From contig JAHBMJ010005324.1 of NCBI GenBank assembly GCA_018398765.1, forward strand, positions 21,019 to 50,512: a stretch of DNA of 29,494 nt. Direction: 5' to 3'. Positions 9,961 to 20,933 of this stretch are shown one piece after another; positions within the stretch are counted from its first letter, which is position 1, and every line of letters starts with the position of its first letter. The position numbers were made by a program, and so were the translations under genes. The DNA is from Chromera velia (lineage: Eukaryota > Sar > Chromeraceae). Below the pieces are notes generated by a model. The model was not told the origin of the DNA. It saw only the letters and a program-made list of their open reading frames with translations, and searched no databases.

Positions 9961-12087
9961 TACGGACGCACGCTTAATTGTAAATGAAGTCGAAAAGGAA
10001 AATGGACAAGGAGAACGATTACAGAACAACAGAAAGCGTAGGGTGGGTATCCTATGGACCGACAGAAGGAAAGAAAAGAGAAAGTTCGATACCAGAAAGA
10101 CAGGGAACAAAAGACTCTGGCTGTCTGTCTTTCTGAATGTCTCTCTTTCCGTTTGACCTTCTGTCAGCCTGTCTGTCTCTCTGTCTATAGAAAGGAAAAA
10201 GAGGAAAAGAAGTCATAAAGTCTGTCTGTCTGTCTGTATGTCTGTCTGTCTGTGATGTTCTTTTGTCTTTGTTGCTTTCTTTCTTTTTGTCTGTTGTATT
10301 CATGAAGAAAAGAAGGGAGAAGAAGAAACATATAGTCTGTCTTTATGTCTGTCTGTCTGTCTGTGTCTGCGCAGGGCTCTGGGAACGTACTCTTTCTCCC
10401 GTTTCAAGGGGGGCTACGAGAAAAAAGGGAAGGAGGCAGAGGACGAAGGGGAGGAGGAGGGCGCTGCGAAGGGGGTCCTCTGCGTTCCCCCAGGGACAGA
10501 CACGGAGGCTGTCTGCAGCATGGCCTCTGCGATTTTTTTGGTACGTCGGTCGGTCCGTCAGTGTGTGGATGGTTTGGTGTTCATTGTTTCTGTTTGTGAC
10601 GTGCGTGCCATTAGTGTCCAGCGGGTCTATCAAATCCGATCATTTTTGTTGGCTTTTCTTTTGCTGCGCTGAACGACTTGAGTGGGCCTCTCGAATGATA
10701 AACATAAGGGGAGAAAGAGAAGCAGACACCTAGGTGGTCAAGACGCGAGGCCGGACCCGTCCACGTCATGTCATGTCAGGACTCGTTGCGAAAGTGGCTG
10801 TCATGTGAATTGTTTTTTTAAGAGAAAAAAGTTCATTTATTGGTCCTGTGGGTGTGTCGACGTAATCGATTCAATTCAGTCCTGTCCTTTTGCACGCGTC
10901 CTTGTGTTTGTGACGCAGATCCGAGATCTGATCAACACACCCTGCGAGTTTATGGGTCCTCAACATATCGAGGTTGGTCCGTCTCCGTCTGAGTTGCCTT
11001 TCCTCTTTCTTTCTCCTTGTGTCCTTCATTCAATCTGCCGCCTCCTTGGTGCATGTGCACCTGAGGTTCTGTGGCAACTGTCTCGCCTTTTGCCTCGTTC
11101 CATCGTTTGAAAGAATAAGCAGGGTTGCAGGAGAGATCTCCAAGAGAGGGGTCTGGACCGCGGTGTTCGGACCCTCCCAGCGTGGACTTTGCCCTCCCAG
11201 TGTGCATGCGTTCATATTCACATACGGGTACAGATAGATACCCATGTGCTCGTTCGTTGGTTTTCTCATTCTTCTTTGACATTGATCACCCTCGGCCAGT
11301 CCTTTTGTTTTGTTTTTGTTCTACAGTCGTTCCGTGTATTTCTTTCTGTCTGCTTTGTTTGTTGTATTCTCGGGACGTTAGCTGAAGAGCTCGCAGGGCC
11401 GCTGCGTATCCGTCAATCCTTGAGGACAATTTAGAAACAAAATTTCATTCACTTATCCACTTATTGATACATCGATATCATCCCATGCAGAAAGTTGTCC
11501 GAGAGCTTGCGGGTCTCTTTCCCGAGGCGTCGGTGCAGTCTGTGGTGGGAGATGAACTCCTGGAAAAGGGGTACGGGCAGATTCATTCAGTTGGAAGAGC
11601 GGCAGCACCAGAAAGGTCGGCGCACCTCTTCTGTCGATTTTTTCTCCTTGCTGTCTTTCTCCTTTTTTCCCCTTCTGCACTCGCTTTTCCTTTCTTCTTT
11701 GCCTTCTCAGTCTGGCTGGGTCTCTTTCGCCGTGGTTGCGTGTATGGTCGCATGTCCTGTCCAACGATTGATTCGATGCACACCCATGCACCGACCTGCT
11801 TGCGTGCTTGGCTCATGGTTTTGTCTTCCCTTCTCAATTCTCCTCTCCTCTCCTCTCCTTGCGTTTTCTCTCACAAGCCGTCCTTCTCTTTCTGCCTGCG
11901 TGTTGTCTATAGATAAACGTTCGTCCCGCCTTCTCTCTTTTGTTGTTGCTCGTTCTGCTTGCAGGGCCCCGAGGCTTGTCGACCTCCGTTGGTCCCCCGG
12001 TGGCAAGGGGAAGGAGAGACTGCCTCGGCTGACGCTGGTGGGAAAGGGGGTGGCCTTCGATACAGGTGTGTATTGACATATATAATG

Positions 12088-12131
<44 letters not shown>

Positions 12132-12138
12132 CGTGTAT

Positions 12139-12174
<36 letters not shown>

Positions 12175-14832
12175 AACGTGTAATCGCTCAAGAGAATCAA
12201 CAGGGAAGATGTCGGATGCGCCGAGGGGACCCCCCAAAGCCAACTCATATGCACTCACCAAGAAGATACAGACGTGAGCATGTACCTGCGCCCGCACAAG
12301 CATAGAGGCGCACAAAGGTAACAAACGAAGGGAAACCAAGAGCAAAATTGAGAAAGGCTGAGTTCTCCCTCTGCTCCACCTTCCCTTCCCTCCTCTCTGT
12401 AGTTTGATTGAAAAATCTAGAGGCCGACGCACGCACGGTTGGATTTTATGCATCAAACAGGGTCCAAGGCAGATGTGTACCTTTCGTGTTTCTTGCTGGG
12501 TGTGATTAGGTGATTTGTTTTTCTCTCTCCATCTCTTTTCGCATGCATGAGCTGGAGGTACATACAAAGATCGACGCAGGGGCCTGGAATGGTCCTAACG
12601 AATACGTCTTGCCAAACAGAGAGAGAGAGACCTTCTGCGTGACGAGGCGGAACTTGAGAATGCACCTATCGCTCTTCACTTTCTTCTCTTCGAACATTCT
12701 GCAGGAGGGCTGTCAATGAAGAGCAACGAGGGCATGCTCCTGATGAAGAAAGACATGGGAGGGGCCGCTCACGTGCTGGGCCTTGCGAAAATGATCATGA
12801 CTGCGGGCCTGCCAGTCAACCTGCGCGTTCTGGTGCCGACTGTGGAAAACAATGTGGCTGGTCAGTCAATTAGTCAGTCAGTCAGTCAGTCAGTCAGTCA
12901 ATCAGTCGAGAGTTGGGCCAGTTCTTTTCTTTGTTTACACAGTGCACTGAGACCTTGGATGTGTCTCCTGCAGGGTTCCTTTGCACCAGCCGGATACTTT
13001 CCGTATCTGTCCATCTGTCCCTTCCCCTCCTCTCTTCCCGGCCCCCGCCTCTCTCTATGAGTAGGGGGTATCGAGGAGAAAATAAATAATGGTTGCAAAT
13101 GAAGTTTTGCGAAGGTCTGCGCCCCCAGAACCGAACATCGAGCGAGAACGTCTCGAATCGGAACTCAAAGTAGATACAAAACATATCGACACCTGTACTC
13201 TCTCTCTCTCTCTCTTCTCGTGACTTGATTTTTTCAACACGACTCGAACGTGCGTGTGCGTGCGGTGTGCGTGTGCAGGAAATGCATACCGGCCCTCGGA
13301 TGTGATCACAGCAAAGAACGGCAAGACGACCGAGGTGGGTCAGGAGGGGAAGTCGAGGGAGGCGAATGTCGCGTTCAGTTCGATCAGTTCGCTTATCTCG
13401 TTTGGTTTGTTTGATTCGGTTTTGTTGGTCGCCACCCTCCCAAACGTTCTCGTCTCGACATGCCCTTTTGTTTCTTTCAGCGCATTCATTGGTTTCAGTA
13501 AGGTCCCTCTTCCTTCTCTTTCTCTCTCTTTCTCTCGCTCGCTTCTTCGTCTTGTGAGGCTCTCTCTCCCTGTTCCTTCCTCCATGTGATTGTTTGCCTC
13601 CGCGCGCGCGCGTGTGTGTGTGTGCGTGTGCATGCTCATGCAGGTAGGAAATACTGACGCCGAGGGTCGCCTTATTCTTGCTGATGCCCTCGTCGAGGCA
13701 GGTTGGCACATACACAGGTGGTCCCTACATTGGGATTTGAATTGAAAGGGAAAGAGTTAGGGGATAGAAGGGTACATTTATAGCTGGTACTAGGAAGAAA
13801 GTGAAAGGCGCTTCCTTGGAACTTTTGTGGCTCTTCTGACATCACAAACGCAAACAGCGCACTGCGAAGTACTAATGCCATTGGTCGAACTAAACAGAGA
13901 TATCTGGTCAGAGGCTCTGCTTCCACCACGACCATCAAGCAAAAGAACAAGCAAGCCAGCAAGCAAGAAAGAAAGAAAGAAAGACGGAAGCAAGCAAGAA
14001 AAGAATTGACAGACCAGAAAGGAACTGCAGCTCCGATTACACATTGAAAAGTATTAATTGGAGTCGGCATGGGCTTGGTTTCCTTGATCTTTCACTGCCA
14101 GTAGAGGAGCCCCACCTGGAAAGAAAAGCTCGATCCACACCCAATCAATGAGGAGAAAGGCCAATTCCCCGAGAGAAGAGGAAAAACATGTGAGAACTCC
14201 ATCCAACCTTCGCGCTATTCCAGATGATCGTGATGATGTCTGCATGCCTTTCTTTCTTTCTTTTTTTTTCTTCCCTGCGGAACGAGTCCTTCCTTCTTCT
14301 TCGTCTTCATGGTTTTCCCGCGAAAAGATCCAACAAAGCTTTGACTGCTGCCAGCCTGGGCCTCCTCACACGATCAAGGCTATTTGCGCTTTTCTTCCGT
14401 GTCCGCTTGAACGAAAGAAAGTTCTGGGCCCCTGGTTGCCTTGATGAGTTTGTGATTCTTTGTTTCTTTCTGTCTATTCCCGATGGATGGCAGAATTGGA
14501 GAACCCTGACCTCCTGATCGACTTCGCAACCCTGACCGGTGCTGCGCGGACGGCTCTAGGACCAGAGCTCCCCGCGTTTTTTTGCAATGACGACGAGACG
14601 GCAGATGCCTGTCTTCAGGTGGAAAGGGGGGGAGCAAGGGGAATTAAAGCACAGGGGGACTCGGGGGGAATTCAGGGGCGAGAGAGTAGGAATCGCATTC
14701 GATTGCGGCTGCTTCCTCTACCCATCATAGTTTACACACACACGAAGTGTCTGCCCACAGGCGCACGCGCAAAAACACACACACACACACACACACACTC
14801 ACACACTCACATTGAAGAGAGAGAGGGACAGA

Positions 14833-14871
<39 letters not shown>

Positions 14872-14872
14872 G

Positions 14873-14910
<38 letters not shown>

Positions 14911-15524
14911 AAGAAGCACAGACACACTCTCGCTTTCACTGAGAGGCATGGATTGCTGTTTTTCGTAGTCCGTTGGCAGAAAATAAAGACGTTTGGGCGA
15001 AAGTGCTCGAGGTCACGCGTGCATCATGGATTGACATGATGATGTCATTTCATTTGCACATGTGGATGCATGATGCCATCCCTGTATTGTTGCATCCATG
15101 TCTCTTCTCCTCCTTTGAACAAATGCGAATGAATGAATGAATGCTTGGGTCCATGCCTTCATTCGATCACATGCAGAGCTGTCGCGAGGCCCACGACGAC
15201 GTTTGGCGTCTCCCCCTGTGGCCCTCTTACCGGGACGGGCTGAAGAGTGACGTCGCAGACATGAAGAACGTTGCTGGCAAGGCCGGTGGTGGGGCGATTG
15301 TGGCGGCTCTGTACCTGCAGAACTTCCTTGCAGACAGAGGCGCGTCCACTGGCGCTTCGTGGGACAAGGACGGAGGATACCGCCGGACTCAGGGGGAGAC
15401 TCCGTGGATGCACTTCGACCTGATGGCATGGAACCCGGATGGAAAGCCTGGGAAGCAGAAGGGAGGGGAGGCACAGGCCCTCAGGGGCCTTTTCAAGATG
15501 CTTCAGAAGAAATTCACGCAGTGA
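8979..15524 (+). CDS. M17 leucyl aminopeptidase, 11 exons
   Basis: Exons: 8979-9320, 9692-9909, 10375-10540, 10919-10972, 11491-11615, 11965-12065, 12705-12860, 13279-13334, 13644-13701, 14494-14618, 15177-15524. All introns are GT-AG and all phases match; the product is 582 residues. It is a dizinc exopeptidase removing N-terminal leucine and similar residues, normally as a hexamer. Metal and catalytic residues fall at Lys329, Asp334, Lys341, Asp352, Asp411, Glu413 and Arg415. Their spacing equals that of E. coli PepA (K270, D275, K282, D293, D352, E354, R356). Visible motifs are [23 protein letters not shown] and the family signature NTDAEGRL (409-416). The first about 40 residues form a hydrophobic, Ser-rich leader that looks like a signal or organelle-targeting sequence absent from cytosolic members; chosen start ATG 8979. 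Residues 115-240 form the less conserved N-terminal regulatory domain, with an acidic insert rich in Glu near 205-215. Confidence 0.93.
9925..9956. repeat. (GA)n microsatellite in aminopeptidase intron 2
   Basis: GA dinucleotide run 16 bases after the donor at 9910. Exon 2 appears to read into it in frame, but splicing at 9909 restores the family sequence. Confidence 0.85.
10130..10374. repeat. (CTGT)n tracts in aminopeptidase intron 2
   Basis: Several CTGT tetranucleotide runs separated by short unique sequence, ending at the acceptor CTGCGCAG (10374). Confidence 0.75.
12090..12174. repeat. Compound (GT)n-(GC)n-(GA)n microsatellite
   Basis: Three adjacent dinucleotide runs in aminopeptidase intron 6, shortly after the donor at 12066. 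The alternating purine-pyrimidine GT/GC part could adopt Z-DNA; that is inference. Confidence 0.85.
12861..12906 (+). repeat. (GTCA)n microsatellite starting at a splice donor
   Basis: The intron after exon 12705-12860 opens with GTCAGTCA and continues as (GTCA)n with few interruptions. Confidence 0.85.
14774..14912. repeat. (CA)n and (GA)n microsatellites in aminopeptidase intron 10
   Basis: Two long CA/CG-CA tracts followed by a GA run, fully intronic (14619-15176). Confidence 0.85.
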
Positions 15525-16698
15525 TGAAAGAACTGTTGTTCCAGTGAAACTGACAGGAAGCAAGACTTGGTAGAAGCTTTAGGGAGGTGCAAGGGTTTCA
15601 AGAGATATTTTTTTGTTCAAACAACCAGCCTATGAGTATTTTGGGCGAGTATCGCTCACTCATTTGGTAGGTTTACGTCTTGAGAAAGATGAGGGAGGCG
15701 TTCAATGATGCAGATTTTTGTGTTCTTTCTTTTGCACTTTTGGTTCAGATTGATAACATCATTGTCATCATCAGTATCATTACTGAGTATTCATCATTGT
15801 AATCATTATTATCCTTAGCATGATCATTGTTTACACACATTTATAGTTATAAACACTGTTAAACAGTCTTGACTCTAGCCTCTACTCATTGTGGCTTTGT
15901 TAATTAAACATCATTTCAAAACTATATTTAAAATGTTCAATTAAATATACGGCTTTCAATTTAAATAAAAAATACAAAAACTAATATATATACGTCTATT
16001 TGATGAATTCTCCAAATATTTCAGAGCCAGATATGGATTGAACTTACACCTCTTTGCAGGCTAAGTTGCAGCCGTTTGCGCATATGGATGGCTGGCGAGA
16101 CCAGAGTACAGTCTCAGTACACTACTAGCTGTAACTAGCTGTCACAGAGCGCGTGGCAGCCGCGTGCATGCAAGGGTGCCAATATCAAATTTCGCTCGCT
16201 CGCTGTCTCATGCACTTCGCGCGCGAGTGCGTGCGAACTCACTTGTAAGAGGTTTTTTTTTTTAAGAGTTCACACCGATATCATGCATGCACGCATATGT
16301 AACTCGAACAATCAGTGCATGCGCGTGATTCTTGCTTGAGAGAGAAAGAACTCCACACGTTGACAGGGAGTGCATTATACGGAGAAGGAGAGCCACTGAG
16401 GGAGGCTTCCCAGTTGGAGGATTTGGCAGCCGGAACACCTGGTCTTTCTTCGCGCGCTGGCACAGTATCCCGAAGAGCCTCTTCTCCCTTTATATATGTG
16501 GAGCCTTGCCTTGACATGACTGTGTAATAATTTCAAAGGATAAAGAGCAATCGACAGGGGCTATTCGACGAACAAGCTGCCCCTGTCTACAAACAATAGG
16601 AATTAACACATTCCCTTTTTGTTGTTCACTAGGTTCCATGCAGTCGGAACTCTTGTAGGGAAAGTGCGCACTCTTCCTTTGCTCCTTTCGCCTCTACT
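15525..16698. other. Intergenic spacer; AT-rich first half
   Basis: 15540-16050 is strongly AT-rich with TCAT/ATCA-type short repeats and probably contains the 3' end of the aminopeptidase transcript. From about 16060 composition becomes normal. The frame at about 16315-16527 is open on both strands and could be an upstream exon of the next gene, but it has no ATG start and no recognisable content, so I do not call it. GCATGC-type palindromes are common near 16160-16330. Confidence 0.5.
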
Positions 16699-18854
16699 AT
16701 GAGAGGACGAGGAATAGACGAAGAAAATGAGGGAGGCTCACTTGGTTCATTCTTGGGCACCTTCATAACCCATGCAGCAGAGGAGAAAGAAGGAACAGAA
16801 ACCGAAAGCTTCGACGAATTTGAAATGTGCAGAGTGCGCTCAGCCGCACACTGCCTCCTGGATGTCGAGTCAGTCTCTCAGCTTCGTGCATGCATGCATG
16901 CATGCATGCAGTCGGACTGCATTCAAACGTTTGCATGTGCATGTTGATACACGCTTCTTTGCGGAGGAGGTTGGCGGGATCATGCAAGCGTTTCTGTGTG
17001 TGTCTGCGTCTGCCAGTTTGTCTATCTGTCTCTCTCTCTCTTCAGTGTGAGTGTGTGTGTGTGTGTGTGTCCCTCCCTCTGTGTCTGTGTCTGTGCCTCT
17101 CTGTGTGCGCGCACGTACCTACTTTTACATTTTTTTTTTCTGAAATTGCAGTGAAGAGCTGGCAGGCTTGATGCTTCGATCTTCTGAGATCATAGGAAGA
17201 GGACGGAAGATGTTGGCAGAGAGAGAAAGAGACAGGGGCAGAGAGGCTTTCCGGGAATGGCAATCAAACGGGGTCGAGCAGGGAAGCGGCAAAGAGAGTA
17301 GGCAGTCACTGAGGGACTTGAGTGAACTCCTGGAGAACAGCGACTCCTGTCAGTCGTTCGTGTGTGAGTGTGTCCGTTGTGTACGTGTTTGTGAGTGAGT
17401 GAGTGAGTGAGTGAGTGAGTGAGTGTTTGTGTGCGTGTGTGTTTGAAAAGACAGAGGGGGGAGGGAGCGCACGTGGGTGCACCAACGCATGATCATGCAG
17501 AGAGATTTCAGTGCGGTATCGCCCGTTTAAGTTTTCGCTCACGCGCAATGGTCGCATCCGTGCTGATGCCCATTTGTTTTGATGAATGATGGTCACATCT
17601 GACTCCCTCTTGAGTCTAGGACTCGTTGCAATACTCGTTGAGTTATTTTCAAATTCTCTCAAACGCTCTTTTTTTCCAGAGCGATCAAAATCAATGCATC
17701 ATGTATTTGAACACATCTTGATTTGCTTGCAGGGGATGATCTCCCTGACGGCGGGGGTCTAGGAGTCTTGGAGGTAGAGGAAGAGGTACAGAAAGAATCT
17801 GCCCAGACCGCGCAGTCTCCGCTCTGTCTTCAGGATGCAACACGCACGAGTACTCGAAAAGCTCCACCTGGATTGAGAGGCAAATCCAAATCAGCAGTCC
17901 AAGACACAATTCGGTATTTGTACGGTGAGGAGGCCACTTCAGAGCGTCCCCTCTCTTTTGACCCTCATTCTTCTGCCAGTGTTGAAGTAGACCAAAAAAC
18001 GATCGTGTCAATATCCAATCAAGACAACCGAATGCACTCTTGCGATGATACATTTGTACAAGAGGGAACGAACGGGAGTACGTCCAGGGAGGCGGAAATC
18101 CTTCTCGTTCCACCGCTCCCCCAAAGCCGCCCCTCCCCTCCAGGACACAAAACAAACCAACCAAGGCCAAACGTCGGAGGAGCTCCCTTCAGATTCACAC
18201 TCGGGCGTCCTCCAATCAAATCCTCCGCCCGTCCGCTTTCGAGACCCAAGCCGCCCCCGTCTCTTCTTGAGGCAGCGCTATCGTGCCGAACAGTCGCCCC
18301 GTCAATTTCACAAAATTCCTCAGCCCCGTTTCATCGAAGAGACTTGCCAAAGGAGAAGAGAACAGAACACACAAGCAAAAGCCACAGCACAACAACAGAA
18401 GGCACAGCGACTGCCTCCGTTTTGCGCTGTCTCTCGACAAAAGCATCCAAGCACTTGGTTGAGGAATTGCAAAACTTCCAGAGCGACGCTGCATCCCTCT
18501 ACTCGATTCTGCTAGCTGCTGCCCCAATGGGAGACGGCACCCCTGTTGAACTAGAGGGAGTACCCGGCGTGTTGGAGAGAGGAGTGGAGACGGAACCAAT
18601 ACGGATGGAATTTGTGGGAAGTGCTTGTTCGTTTGAGAGTCGGAGAGAGGATGGGTCCTTGTTTGGCGCTGAGTCTCAGTCTGACTCAGAGACAGCGAGA
18701 TGTAGACAGGAAGCCTTGAATGCGGTCAGTGAGGGGATGGGGGGGTCTGGCTTTTGTCTTTTGCAAGCGGAAAAAAGAGGATGAGGACAGGCCTCTTGCT
18801 TACTTTCTTTCTTTTTCTCCTTCATTTGTATCATTCGGGCTTTCTTTCTTTCTT

Positions 18855-18908
<54 letters not shown>

Positions 18909-18926
18909 CCTTCCTTCCTTCCTTCC

Positions 18927-18963
<37 letters not shown>

Positions 18964-18978
18964 CTTTCTTTCTTTCTT

Positions 18979-19028
<50 letters not shown>

Positions 19029-19046
19029 CCTTCCTTCCTTCCTTCC

Positions 19047-19077
<31 letters not shown>

Positions 19078-19094
19078 TGCTTTCTTTGTTTCTT

Positions 19095-19131
<37 letters not shown>

Positions 19132-19449
19132 TTCTTTCTTTGTTTCTTTCTTTTTCTCTCTCTTTCTCCCTGTCTGTCTGTCTGTCTGTCTGTTTGCCCG
19201 TCTTTCTTTTTTTCTCTTCCATTGTCATCTATGCATCAGTCTGGCTTCTACAGAAAAAAGAAGAAAAGGGCAAGTCATATAATTTATTAGTCGTCTCTCT
19301 GCCTCTGTCTGTCTGTCCGTCTGTCTCTCCGTCTGTCTGTCTGTCTGTCTGTCTGTCTGCTTGTCGGTCTGTCGGTTTTTCTGTCTGTCTGTCAGTGAAG
19401 AAAAGACGATATGGTTTGCCTGCCTGTCTGTCTGTCTGTCTGTCTGTCT

Positions 19450-19482
<33 letters not shown>

Positions 19483-20263
19483 GACATATCTGCATTTTTC
19501 TGCTTTCTAGGAGCGACTGAATAGCCAGCAGCCCAGGTCTCCCTTGCTTGTGTGTCAGCCGAGACTGTTTCCTAAATGGAACTGAAAGTTAAACTCATTT
19601 CACTTCTTCTGTGGATCGGCCAGATTATCGTGAAGAGAAGATGCGAGGGAGATCCGTCAGGGCAGAAGGGTATTTGGCTTGGCAGCAAAGTGAAAAGTCG
19701 AGAGGGAATCACAGCCGAAACGAAGGGCTTCAAAGCAGACGACACAAAGTGCATCATCCTACGGTGCACTACGGCACATGCAGTCTACGGAGCCCTCGCC
19801 TCAATCGATCAAGTGGAAGATCTGTACGGTGTCGCTGCATAGGGGCCTGCTCACCTTTTGAACAGAAGGATGATCGCCTCGACTGCGTAGGGGCATCCGT
19901 CCCTTATTTTTCAAAATAGTCAAGAAAAGAGTGAGCATATCCTCATAATCGTAGTGTGAACAACATGCATGAACTGCTGATGTGCAGCTCTCTTTAGGAG
20001 ACAGCAGGCTTGACAAGCTCAGATCGGCTTTTCAAGCACTCTCCGTCTCTCACTCAGGACAGGACACTGCGAGCGCAAGAGAAGATTCCCCGGGAGGGCC
20101 TCCAGGAGAGAATCATCAGCCTGATGAACAAAGGTCCGAACCGTATGGAAAGGTGAATGGGTCTACTCGCTGCCTCCTGTTGAATTTCATCAAGAGGGAA
20201 GAGACTAGACTTCAAAAACTGAAACATATGAAGCAAACATTTGCAGTTCTTCAATCTTTGTAA
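16699..20263 (+). CDS. Unrecognised low-complexity protein, multi-exon, ends uncertain
   Basis: Tentative exons: 16699-16910 (ATG start, phase 2 end), 17152-17363, 17733-18724, 19511-19553, 19624-19823 and 19988-20263 (TAA). All junctions are GT-AG and phases match as drawn. Best supported is 17733-18724: 330 codons, Ser/Pro/Arg-rich with acidic patches, otherwise unlike any family I know. Exon 17152-17363 encodes a charged, probably helical segment with many Arg/Glu around AERERDRGREAF. The donor after it is ambiguous (17347 or 17363; both are phase 1). The last three exons are weaker: 19511-19553 needs a short intron of about 70 bases after it, and the terminal exon has two competing open frames. 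A separate small gene from about 19600 cannot be excluded. Function unknown; likely intrinsically disordered. Confidence 0.45.
17391..17424 (+). repeat. (GTGA)n microsatellite near a splice donor
   Basis: GTGAGTGAG run about 27 bases after the GTGAGT donor candidate at 17364 in the unrecognised plus-strand gene. Confidence 0.85.
18841..19482 (+). repeat. Higher-order polypyrimidine repeat array
   Basis: An intron of the plus-strand unrecognised gene (18725-19510) is almost entirely pyrimidine. A composite unit of about 120 bp, (CTTT)n-(CT)n-(CTTT)n-(CTTC)n-(CT)n ending TTG, occurs twice nearly identically (about 18841-18962 and 18963-19079). A shorter third version lacks the CTTC block. (CTGT)n and (CT)n tracts follow to 19482. 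Long frames on both strands (Leu/Ser-rich on plus, Arg/Glu/Lys-rich on minus) are artefacts. Confidence 0.88.
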
Positions 20264-20933
20264 ACTGCTTTTAACCTACTAAAGTTTTAAATTGACAAAA
20301 CTTGCATACATATTTATATAAAAGCCTTTTTTCACAGATTGTTTTGAGATTATGACATGTCTACTCGTAGAATGAGACTATATTTTTAATTTTTTTTTAT
20401 TCTGATCTTTGTATATGATTTTACCAGTGGCCGGGTATACTTATAAACATTTAAGTTGTATGAAATCATGATACTTAATTTGAAAAACATCACTACTATG
20501 CTTAGTAAGTGCTACTACTACTACTATTACCATGACTACCTCTAGGACTAGCTCTAGGACTAACTAGACTACTAAAAATATAATATAATAGGCTAGACAA
20601 TAAAAGTATTTACAAGTTTATCTTATAAGTATTTGTATTGACTGACACATTAAATATAATCATTAAAAGAAAGGAGAACTTTCTTGGTAAGTTGGTAACG
20701 AATTGTTTGGATTTAGAGTCAATTCATCTCCGAGTCATCGTTGTACGTTGAACTTGAGGAGTACTTTTTTATAAACAATCTATAAACAATCTAAACTAAA
20801 TTGTAATCATTTGATGTTTTCGAACTTTGAAAGGTGACGTGATGACGAATAATTGACGATAATCAGGATTACTGTACATACAATCATGATTTGTAAGTTA
20901 TTTCTTAAAGTACGACACACATCACGCTAGGCG
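20264..20933. other. AT-rich spacer between convergent genes
   Basis: Low-GC sequence between the plus-strand unrecognised gene and the minus-strand giant gene, with a short (CTA)n run at about 20511-20527 and a CTCTAGGACTAG duplication near 20540-20560. No coding exon is seen. Both 3' untranslated regions should end here. Confidence 0.6.

Noticed and set aside
16030-16100. tRNA-like sequence on the minus strand (B-box-like AGTTCAATCC, matching AGCCA/TGGCT ends)
   Set aside because: The T-arm and anticodon stems do not pair and no good A box is seen; at most a degenerate tRNA-derived repeat.
18720-19520. Long Leu/Ser-rich plus frame and Arg/Glu/Lys-rich minus frames
   Set aside because: Pure simple-repeat translation inside an intron flanked by a good donor (18725) and acceptor (19510).
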